DNA of 10,373 nucleotides from assembly GCA_001795345.1 (NCBI GenBank), contig MGON01000114.1:5958-16330 (forward strand). The letters run 5' to 3'. Below are positions 1 to 4,321 of the stretch, in pieces; within the stretch, counting starts at the first letter, position 1, and each line of letters begins with the position of its first letter. The stretch comes from Chloroflexi bacterium RIFCSPLOWO2_02_FULL_71_16. GTDB lineage: Bacteria > Chloroflexota > Limnocylindria > P2-11E. The notes beneath the pieces were generated by a model. That model was not told where the DNA came from. It searched no databases and saw nothing but the letters and a program-made list of their open reading frames with translations. Both the position numbers and the translations under genes were made by a program.

Positions 1-125
1 GGTCGGCCTCCCCAGGTGTGGACCTTGCCCAGCGGCGGAACTTGAGCGCGCGGGGCCCCTCCACTCCCGCTCGCGCTCCATCCCCGCTTTCGCCGCGTCA
101 CCCGCGCTGCGCCTGCCTCGGGCTG

Positions 126-902
126 CTAGGAGGAGCGCAGTGGGATGCCGGCCTCGCGCATCGCCCGGACAAAACGCTCGGCGATGAGGACGTAGCCGGC
201 GTCGGAGGGGTGGAATCCGTCCGGCGCGACGGTGACGTCGGTCATCAGCGCGGCCGACCCGGTGAAGAGATCGACCAGGACGACGCGCTCACCGTGGCTC
301 GCGGCCACCCCGGCGATCCCGGCGTTGTACGCGTTCACGACCGCGATCAGCACCTCCGGGTCGGTGTCGCCGTACAGCGGGACGGCGCGGAGGTCGGGCA
401 CGTTCCCGACGAAGACCCGCGCGGCCGTCTTCGCCACCAGCTCGTCGACCATCCGTCCGAGCGTGGCGGCGTGTTCGGCCGGGGAGACGCCCGCGTTCAG
501 GTCGTTCACCGCGAGCCAGGTCGAGACGAGCGTCGGCCGGGCGCGGATCGCCGCCGGGAGCTGCACGCGGGCGGCGTCGGCGACGAGCGAGCCGGACACG
601 CCCACGTTCGTGTAGGTCGCCCCCGCCGGCAGCAGGTCCGCGATCCGCGCGGGCCAGGACCCGCGCTCCGGGTCGAGCGCACCGACCCCGACCGTGTCCG
701 AGGCCCCGATCGCCACGTAATGGACGGCGATGGACGGCGGTGCCGTGCCGGTGCCGGTCGGGCTGGCGGCCTGTGTCGGGATCGGTGATGGCGCCGACGT
801 CGCGGGCCGTGGGGTCGCGGTCGCCGAAGGGGACGGCGATGGAGCTATGGCTCCCGTCGAGCAGGCGACGAGCGCTGCCGCGATCACGACCTGCATCCTC
901 AC
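126..902 (-). CDS. SGNH/GDSL-family hydrolase, probable lipoprotein
   Basis: This gene encodes a serine esterase/lipase-type hydrolase of the SGNH superfamily, probably acting outside the cytoplasmic membrane; the substrate cannot be read from the sequence. With a GTG start at 902 it has 258 residues. A short hydrophobic segment ends in a lipobox (LVAC, Cys14), then comes a Pro/Thr/Ser-rich linker (about residues 20-57) and the catalytic domain. Visible blocks are IGASDTVG (nucleophile Ser68, a variant of GDSL), VSGS (oxyanion Gly104), LAVND (Asn133) and DGFHPSDAGY (Asp228, His231), so the active site is complete. Start choice: GTG 902 gives an Arg in the n-region and lies 7 nt after a -10-like TACGAT. 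ATG 896 is an alternative with GGGGA at good spacing but no basic residue. A longer frame from 983 has no better signal peptide. The signal peptide is short either way, so lipid anchoring is likely but not certain. Confidence 0.85.
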   Translation of the reverse strand: MRMQVVIAAALVACSTGAIAPSPSPSATATPRPATSAPSPIPTQAASPTGTGTAPPSIAVHYVAIGASDTVGVGALDPERGSWPARIADLLPAGATYTNVGVSGSLVADAARVQLPAAIRARPTLVSTWLAVNDLNAGVSPAEHAATLGRMVDELVAKTAARVFVGNVPDLRAVPLYGDTDPEVLIAVVNAYNAGIAGVAASHGERVVLVDLFTGSAALMTDVTVAPDGFHPSDAGYVLIAERFVRAMREAGIPLRSS

Positions 903-909
903 ATCCCCG

Positions 910-915
910 ATCGTA
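910..915 (-). promoter_or_regulatory. Candidate -10 box of the SGNH hydrolase gene
   Basis: Minus-strand TACGAT matches four of six TATAAT positions and ends exactly 7 nt before the GTG at 902, which would make the mRNA leaderless. No convincing -35 is visible at 16-18 nt. Weak evidence on its own. Confidence 0.3.
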
Positions 916-961
916 TGGGTCTTGCGGTCGCTCGCCGGGCCGGCGACCGGATCGAGGCGCG

Positions 962-967
962 TACAAT
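962..967 (+). promoter_or_regulatory. Candidate -10 box of ssrA
   Basis: TACAAT matches five of six TATAAT positions and lies 24 nt upstream of the mature tmRNA 5' end at 992. Transcription would start near 974 and leave a short leader for RNase P to remove. No good -35 hexamer is seen at the expected distance. Confidence 0.45.
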
Positions 968-991
968 GGACCTCGTCCCTCACGGGATCAC

Positions 992-1340
992 GGGGATGCG
1001 TGGTTTCGACAGGGCAGGAGAGCGATCAGCTGCGAGCCGGGGTTGCCGTTCACTCCGTGAACCGAGCGGCAGGCAGATAACTGCCACAAACTCTTACGCC
1101 CTCGCTGCCTAAGCAGTGAGCGTCCCGCCGGACCAGCCTCCGCGGACCGGTGAGGACGAGAAAGCGGAGGTGCGGCCCGCCGACGATCGGTGAGCGGGCC
1201 AAAGACAGCCGATCTGGCGGGACCGTGGGCGTGTCGGTGCGCGTTCGGGGCCGCGAGATATTCAAGTTCGCCGAACAGGCTTCGTAGACGCGGATCGTTC
1301 GATCGCTTTGGACGGGGAGTTCGACCCTCCCCCATCTCCA
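992..1340 (+). ncRNA. ssrA: tmRNA (transfer-messenger RNA)
   Basis: This RNA rescues stalled ribosomes: it acts as alanyl-tRNA, then as an mRNA that appends a degradation tag, working with SmpB (encoded at 3373-3885). The 5' end GGGGATG (992-998) pairs with CATCTCC (1333-1339) as a 7-bp acceptor stem with one G-U pair, followed by the typical GTGGTTTCGACAGG. The 3' T-arm has loop TTCGACC (1320-1326) in a GGGGAG/CTCCCC stem, which is one pair longer than the usual five. The tag reading frame resumes at GCC 1083, after TAACT (compare TAGTC in E. coli), and encodes ATNSYALAA with TAA at 1110-1112. The stop lies in the loop of an 8-bp hairpin (CTCGCTGC/GCAGTGAG), as in other tmRNAs. The bases after discriminator A1340 are CAG, so the 3' CCA is not encoded. 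Pseudoknots were not folded. Confidence 0.95.
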
Positions 1341-1411
1341 CAGCGTCTAGGCCTCGAGGGCCAGCACCTCGTTGGCCACGGCCTCTGGCGCGCCGGCAGG
1401 CGCCGCGTGGA

Positions 1412-1831
1412 TCACAGCGGCATGCTGTGCCACCAGATCCGGCACTCCTTGCAGCGATCCCCCTCGAAGCGGGCGTGCAGGACGCCGTCGAGGACCATCC
1501 GAGGGAGCGGATCGCCCGGCTTTCGCGCCGGCAGGCTCGTTCCCGTGGACCGTGCCCAGATCTGGAACAGCTCTTCCGACGCGACCTGATACGTGGTGTG
1601 CCAGTGCGCGACCCCGGTCGTCGACCCGGAGGCCAGGACGTCGTACGTGACGTGAACGTCCTCCTGGAGCTTCACCCTCCGCCAGTACTCGGCGAGCTCC
1701 GCGTGGCCGCGCTGAACGGCGAACGGGGTGTTGTGGTACTCGCCGTCCTCCGCGAAGAGCGCGCAGAACCTGGCCTCGTCCCTGTTCTCCCAGGCGGACT
1801 TGTATCCCTGCATGAACCGGTCGATGTCCAC
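1412..1831 (-). CDS. NTF2-like / SnoaL-fold small protein
   Basis: The 139-residue product has the look of the NTF2-like (SnoaL/DUF4440-type) cone-shaped fold. The start MDIDRFMQGYKSAWENRD is followed by FCALFAEDGEYHNTPF, then GHAELAEYWRRV and a C-terminal run of alternating polar/aromatic strands (VAHWHTTYQV, CRIWWHSMPL). Such proteins are binding scaffolds or small enzymes, so the fold alone does not give a substrate. The length fits the family. I chose GTG 1831 because GGGGGGAG (1836-1843) lies 4 nt upstream and because the family normally begins at this point; a frame from 1891 adds 20 unremarkable residues. A TATCCT box at 1858-1863 is a possible -10. The gene runs antisense toward ssrA. 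Specific function is unknown. Confidence 0.8.
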   Translation of the reverse strand: MDIDRFMQGYKSAWENRDEARFCALFAEDGEYHNTPFAVQRGHAELAEYWRRVKLQEDVHVTYDVLASGSTTGVAHWHTTYQVASEELFQIWARSTGTSLPARKPGDPLPRMVLDGVLHARFEGDRCKECRIWWHSMPL

Positions 1832-1857
1832 GGTGCTCCCCCCTTCGTGCCGCGCGA

Positions 1858-1863
1858 GGATAG
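1858..1863 (-). promoter_or_regulatory. Candidate -10 box of the NTF2-like gene
   Basis: Minus-strand TATCCT (four of six matches) would start transcription near 1851, leaving about 20 nt of leader that contains the GGGGGGAG ribosome site. No clear -35 is seen. Confidence 0.3.
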
Positions 1864-1910
1864 GGCGGCCGGCACGAAGCACAGGAAACACAAGTAGGAG
1901 CGCCCGGCCC

Positions 1911-1943
1911 GCGGCGGCTCGCGGCGGCTCGCGGAGGAGCCGC
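1911..1943. repeat. Direct repeat and 7-bp hairpin between two minus-strand genes
   Basis: GCGGCGGCTC occurs twice in tandem (1911-1920, 1921-1930). The second copy forms a perfect 7-bp hairpin, GCGGCTC (1924-1930) with GAGCCGC (1937-1943), and a 6-nt loop. It lies downstream of the GlsB-type gene on the minus strand and could end that transcript, but no T-run follows the stem. Confidence 0.5.
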
Positions 1944-2004
1944 GCGCGGTCCGTCGCTCTAGACCACGCCGCAGGTCGCGGCGAGGGTCACGTGTGGAAG
2001 GGTG

Positions 2005-2265
2005 CTAGACGGTCGCTCGGCGCCCGCCCCACTGTGACATCGCCCAGAGGACGATGAGCGCGCCGATGATCGATCCGATCAGGCCGGCGGCCGAGATGTC
2101 GAGCGTCCCGCCGAAGATCAGGGCCGCCAGCGTTCCGCCGACAAGCGAACCGACGATCCCGACCACCATCGTCTGGATCCAGCCCATCGGCTGGGCACCC
2201 GGCATGATCCAGCGCGCGATGAAGCCAGCGATCAGTCCCATCACGAGAAAGGCGATCAGGCCCAC
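2005..2265 (-). CDS. GlsB/YeaQ/YmgE-family stress-response membrane protein
   Basis: This 86-residue integral membrane protein belongs to the transglycosylase-associated protein family (GlsB/YeaQ/YmgE), whose members are often induced by stress; their molecular role is not settled. Three hydrophobic segments are visible (about residues 2-20, 30-52 and 57-77). Family hallmarks are the Gly-rich helices, GLIAGFIARWIMPG near the N-terminus, a central GIVGSLVGG, and GLIGSIIGALIVLW before a basic tail (GGRRATV). Length is normal for the family. The start is GTG at 2265, supported by a strong Shine-Dalgarno AAGGAGGT (2271-2278) 5 nt upstream. The gene stands alone, divergent from the 43-residue peptide/terC pair, and is followed by a hairpin at 1924-1943. 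Confidence 0.9.
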   Translation of the reverse strand: MGLIAFLVMGLIAGFIARWIMPGAQPMGWIQTMVVGIVGSLVGGTLAALIFGGTLDISAAGLIGSIIGALIVLWAMSQWGGRRATV

Positions 2266-2332
2266 GTGGGACCTCCTTCAGCGTATTTCCGCCCCGACAC
2301 AGTGCAGCAACCGTGCCGGGCCAGAAGGGGAC

Positions 2333-2362
2333 TTGGCAGGCAGGCCCGGCGCTCGCTACGCT
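2333..2362 (+). promoter_or_regulatory. Candidate promoter of the small membrane peptide/terC unit
   Basis: TTGGCA (2333-2338, five of six -35 matches) is followed after 18 nt by TACGCT (2357-2362, three of six -10 matches). Transcription from about 2369 would give a leader of about 70 nt before the start at 2442. Confidence 0.4.
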
Positions 2363-2374
2363 TGATGGGCCCCC

Positions 2375-2427
2375 TGACGAGCGCCGTGGTGCGTCATGCC
2401 CCGTGTGGGTCGGTGGGGACGCCGACC
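2375..2427 (+). promoter_or_regulatory. Structured 5' leader with two hairpins
   Basis: Two inverted repeats lie in the presumed leader: TGACG/CGTCA (2375-2379, 2392-2396) and GGTCGG/CCGACC (2408-2413, 2422-2427, loop TGGGGACG). The second ends one base before the Shine-Dalgarno AAGGAGG (2429-2435). terC genes elsewhere are often controlled by Mn2+ riboswitches (yybP-ykoY), but I do not recognise that motif here. Confidence 0.35.
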
Positions 2428-2441
2428 GAAGGAGGCATCAC

Positions 2442-2573
2442 ATGGACGCGCCACGCACCCTGCCTGAGCCGCCGCGGACCGAGGACGTCACCGTGTTCCT
2501 CGCGCTCACGCTCCCGATCTTCGCCGTGACGGCCGCTGTCGTCGTCCTGATCCTGCAGCTCAGCCCTCGCTAG
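2442..2573 (+). CDS. Small single-pass membrane protein (43 aa), unknown
   Basis: I do not recognise a family. The predicted 43-residue peptide starts MDAPRTLPEPPRTEDVTVF, with a proline-rich acidic head. It continues as one hydrophobic helix of about 20 residues (about 20-40, LALTLPIFAVTAAVVVLILQ) and ends SPR, so a single-pass membrane peptide is expected. Support for a real gene: an excellent Shine-Dalgarno AAGGAGG (2429-2435) 6 nt before the ATG, a plausible promoter upstream, and a position 47 nt before terC on the same strand. The longer frame from 2313 lacks any start signal and is not favoured. It may be co-transcribed with terC and act with it, which is inference from position only. 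Confidence 0.7.
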   Translation: MDAPRTLPEPPRTEDVTVFLALTLPIFAVTAAVVVLILQLSPR

Positions 2574-2620
2574 GGAGACCTCGCGTGCCGGCCGTCGCCG
2601 CCCACTAGCCTTAGACCGCC

Positions 2621-3376
2621 ATGCCCGAGCTCGGCGGCGAGGTCCTGGTCGCGCTGGTGACGCTCACCGCGATGGAGATCGTCCTCGGCATCGACAACGT
2701 GGTCTTCATCTCGATCCTCACGGGCCGCCTGCCGACGGAGCAGGCGGCCCTGGCGCGGAGGCTCGGCCTCTCGCTCGCGCTCCTCATGCGCATCGGGCTG
2801 CTACTCGCGATCTCGTGGGTCATGAGCCTCACCCAGCCACTGTTCGTGCTGGTGCGGCCGTTCTCGGGACGCGACCTCATCCTGCTCGGGGGCGGGCTGG
2901 TGCTCATCGCCAAGGCGACGTGGGAGATCTTCGACAAGCTGGAGGCGGTCCACGAAGAGCACGCGCCCGCGCCCACGCGGGGCGCGCTCGTAATGGTGAT
3001 CGGGCAGATCCTGGTCATGGACATCGTCTTCTCGCTCGACTCGGTGATCACCGCGGTCGGCATGGCGAACGACGTCTGGGTCATGGTGACCGCGATGGTC
3101 GTCGCCGTCGGCGTGATGCTCCTATCCGCCGGCGCGATCAGCCACTTCGTCGAGGCGCACCCCAGCGTCAAGATCCTCGCGCTCTCGTTCCTGCTGCTCA
3201 TCGGCGTGATGCTGGTCGCCGAAGGCACGGGGCAGCACGTCGGCAAGGGCTACATCTACGCCGCTATGGCCTTCTCGCTCTTCGTCGAGATGCTGAATCT
3301 CCGCTATCGCCAGAAGCGCGCGCCGCTCGAGCTGCACGGGCGGTTCGAGGCCGAGCGCGAGCGCGCCGCCGGCTAG
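2621..3376 (+). CDS. TerC-family integral membrane protein, probable metal (Mn2+) exporter
   Basis: TerC proteins are multi-pass membrane proteins; characterised members export Mn2+ or help metalate secreted enzymes, and tellurite resistance is only a historical name. The 251-residue product has about seven hydrophobic segments (roughly 7-32, 46-70, 84-102, 122-147, 152-172, 184-204, 212-226). Both family signatures are present: EIVLGIDN (Glu19, Asp25, Asn26) and DIVFSLDS (Asp134, Asp140). These acidic residues inside the membrane are thought to bind the metal. The tail after residue 228 is short, charged and cytosolic-looking, with no CBS/CorC domain. The ATG at 2621 begins where the first helix does, but no Shine-Dalgarno precedes it. 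The stop codon (3374-3376) overlaps that of convergent smpB. Substrate is inferred from family. Confidence 0.9.
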   Translation: MPELGGEVLVALVTLTAMEIVLGIDNVVFISILTGRLPTEQAALARRLGLSLALLMRIGLLLAISWVMSLTQPLFVLVRPFSGRDLILLGGGLVLIAKATWEIFDKLEAVHEEHAPAPTRGALVMVIGQILVMDIVFSLDSVITAVGMANDVWVMVTAMVVAVGVMLLSAGAISHFVEAHPSVKILALSFLLLIGVMLVAEGTGQHVGKGYIYAAMAFSLFVEMLNLRYRQKRAPLELHGRFEAERERAAG

Positions 3377-3885
3377 GAGCCTCGCACCCGCCGCCGGATG
3401 GCGGCCTGCATCTCACGCTTGGCGTCGCGCTCCTTGATCACCTGGCGCTTCTCGTACTGGCGCTTCCCGCGCGCCAGGCCGAGCTCGACCTTGGCCCGGC
3501 CCGCCTTCAGGTACAGGCGCAGCGGGACGATGGTGTAGCCGCGCTGCGAGACCGCGCCCGCGAGCTGGCCGATCTCGCCCTTGTGTAGGAGGAGCTTCCG
3601 CGCGCGCATCGGGTCGTCCGGCTCGAAGGGCGAGGCCTGCGGCCAGCGCGCGATGCGCACGTTCCGCAGCCAGGCCTCGCTCCCGTCGATGCGCGCGTAT
3701 CCGTCGCGCAGGTCCACGCGGCCGTCGCGGACGGACTTGATCTCGCTCCCGGTCAGGGCGAGGCCGGCCTCGAAGCGCTCGTCGATGTGGTAGTTGAAGA
3801 AGGCGCGCCGGTTGTCGGCGACGGGCTTGACCCTCTCCCCCGCGTCGTCAGCGGCCTCTTCGGTCCGCTCCTTCGGCTTCGGCAT
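3373..3885 (-). CDS. smpB: SsrA-binding protein SmpB
   Basis: SmpB binds the tRNA-like part of tmRNA, brings it to ribosomes with an empty A site, and places its C-terminal tail in the mRNA channel. The 170-residue product shows the full family pattern: NRRAFFNYHIDERFEAGLAL (residues 25-44), GSEIKSVR, GYARI, RKLLLHKGEI, TIVPLRLYLK, and the basic tail KVELGLARGKRQYEKR...KERDAKRE. The first 24 residues are a charged extension, a little longer than usual. ATG 3885 was chosen because MPKPKE fits the family start; the frame continues to 3930 with unrelated residues. GAGG abuts the ATG, too close for a normal ribosome site, and TACTCT lies 7 nt upstream, so a leaderless message is possible. Its partner tmRNA is at 992-1340. 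A terminator and a 27-codon ORF lie directly upstream. Confidence 0.95.
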   Translation of the reverse strand: MPKPKERTEEAADDAGERVKPVADNRRAFFNYHIDERFEAGLALTGSEIKSVRDGRVDLRDGYARIDGSEAWLRNVRIARWPQASPFEPDDPMRARKLLLHKGEIGQLAGAVSQRGYTIVPLRLYLKAGRAKVELGLARGKRQYEKRQVIKERDAKREMQAAIRRRVRGS

Positions 3886-3892
3886 CCTCGCG

Positions 3893-3898
3893 AGAGTA
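3893..3898 (-). promoter_or_regulatory. Candidate -10 box of smpB
   Basis: Minus-strand TACTCT (three of six) ends 7 nt before the smpB ATG, giving a possible leaderless transcript. No -35 hexamer is recognisable, so support is weak. Confidence 0.25.
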
Positions 3899-3910
3899 GT
3901 GGGCGAGGGG

Positions 3911-3948
3911 AAAAGAAAGAGCGGCGGCACTTCTGCCGCCGCTCTTTC
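3911..3948 (-). terminator. Rho-independent terminator upstream of smpB
   Basis: Perfect 15-bp stem: GAAAGAGCGGCGGCA (3948-3934 on the minus strand) pairs with TGCCGCCGCTCTTTC (3929-3915) across a GAAG tetraloop. A T-rich tail continues as TTTT before CCCC. It lies 19 nt after the stop of the 27-codon ORF and 25 nt before smpB. It would end the small gene, and any readthrough from the ftsE operon, or act as an attenuator for smpB. Confidence 0.88.
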
Positions 3949-3949
3949 G

Positions 3950-3965
3950 GGGTCACCAGTGACCC
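3950..3965. repeat. Inverted repeat GGGTCAC-CA-GTGACCC
   Basis: Perfect 7-bp arms with a 2-nt centre lie between the stop codon of the 27-codon ORF and the terminator stem. It could be a protein-binding palindrome or part of an alternative RNA fold next to the terminator. The same GGTCA/TGACC half-sites recur upstream of the small gene. Confidence 0.5.
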
Positions 3966-3967
3966 GG

Positions 3968-4051
3968 CTAGGTCGCGATCACCTCTAGATCCATGATGGA
4001 AGCCGGAGATGAGCCGCCGTGGGTCATTGGTTTCCCATTGGCATCGCTCAT
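3968..4051 (-). CDS. 27-residue peptide, unknown
   Basis: I recognise no family. The ORF encodes a hydrophilic peptide beginning MSDANGKPMTHGG and ending SIMDLEVIAT, with no cysteine and no membrane segment. Evidence for a real gene is its context. A near-consensus Shine-Dalgarno AAGGAGGTGAT (4066-4056) has its GGAGG core 8 nt from the ATG. A -35/extended -10 promoter lies just upstream (4080-4108), and a strong terminator follows the TAG by 19 nt. The expected transcript is about 160 nt. Alternatives are a leader peptide for smpB or a small RNA with an incidental ORF. An in-frame ATG at 4057 sits too close to the ribosome site. Confidence 0.6.
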   Translation of the reverse strand: MSDANGKPMTHGGSSPASIMDLEVIAT

Positions 4052-4079
4052 CCACATCACCTCCTTCCTTACGCGGGCC

Positions 4080-4108
4080 ATCCTCCCACGCACTCGGGGG
4101 TCGGTCAA
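4080..4108 (-). promoter_or_regulatory. Promoter of the 27-residue peptide gene
   Basis: Minus-strand TTGACC (4108-4103, five of six -35 matches), a 17-nt spacer, then GAGGAT (4085-4080, three of six) preceded by TG one base earlier (4088-4087), an extended -10 element. The predicted start near 4073 leaves about 22 nt of leader, which carries the Shine-Dalgarno. Confidence 0.5.
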
Positions 4109-4124
4109 TGTCGTAGGCGACAGA

Positions 4125-4136
4125 TGACCCCGGTCA
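4125..4136. repeat. Inverted repeat TGACC-CC-GGTCA upstream of the small-gene promoter
   Basis: Perfect 5-bp arms with a 2-nt centre lie 16 nt upstream of the -35 box. It is a candidate operator; the half-site GGTCA is also part of the -35 region (4103-4107) and of the palindrome at 3950-3965. Confidence 0.35.
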
Positions 4137-4186
4137 CGTACTCGAAAGGGACTGCCGCTACGGTCCAGGAGTGCGCGGTGAGCGCG

Positions 4187-4321
4187 TTAAGGAAGGATCT
4201 GGACGAGGCGGCTGGCGGCGGGCGCGTGCTCCGCGGCGTCCGCGAGGGTGAGCGCCGTGAAGACGACGCTGAGCGCCACGACGAGCGCCGCGAGGAGGGC
4301 CGTCCGGATGCGCGCAGTCAC
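4187..4321 (-). CDS. Small membrane or secreted peptide (44 aa) coupled to the M23 peptidase gene
   Basis: I do not recognise a family. The GTG start at 4321 overlaps the TGA of the M23 peptidase gene by four bases (GTGA), which suggests translational coupling and membership of the ftsE operon. The 44 residues comprise a basic start (VTARIRT), one hydrophobic helix (about residues 8-26, ALLAALVVALSVVFTALTL) and a polar tail (ADAAEHAPAASRLVQILP). This could be a single-pass membrane protein, or a signal peptide with a very short mature part after ADA. No independent Shine-Dalgarno is visible. It ends at TAA 4187, upstream of the separate small unit at 3968-4108. Codon third positions remain GC-rich, as in its neighbours. 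Confidence 0.6.
   Translation of the reverse strand: MTARIRTALLAALVVALSVVFTALTLADAAEHAPAASRLVQILP

Noticed and set aside
1..125. Frame 1 of the plus strand reads open to a TGA at 43-45, and a minus-strand ATG near 83 opens toward the window edge.
   Set aside because: Fourteen codons or fewer are visible in the first and about 27 in the second. Neither shows a recognisable family or start signal, so a neighbouring gene's end cannot be asserted. I see nothing else in this stretch.
18..788. Long plus-strand open frame opposite the SGNH hydrolase gene.
   Set aside because: Its Arg/Gly/Pro-rich translation with no motif is the usual antisense shadow of a GC-rich gene. The minus strand has a complete catalytic motif set.
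988..1341. Open frames on both strands across the tmRNA.
   Set aside because: The RNA structure and tag peptide explain the region, and the frames have no start signals.
1341..1411. Hairpins GGCC-TCGAG-GGCC and GGCGC/GCGCC after tmRNA as a terminator.
   Set aside because: The stems are 4-5 bp, there is no T-run, and short GC inverted repeats are common in this base composition.
1347..1433. 28-codon minus-strand ORF (GTG start) overlapping the end of the NTF2-like gene, with AAGGAG 11 nt upstream and ending VANEVLALEA.
   Set aside because: The spacing is long, most of its 5' part lies within another coding frame, and no promoter or terminator supports it. A GC-rich frame of this length is expected by chance.
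2333..2441. Mn2+ (yybP-ykoY) or guanidine riboswitch upstream of the terC unit, suggested by GGGGACG in a hairpin loop before the ribosome site.
   Set aside because: The conserved loops of either class are not recognisable by eye. It is kept only as a structured leader pending a covariance search.
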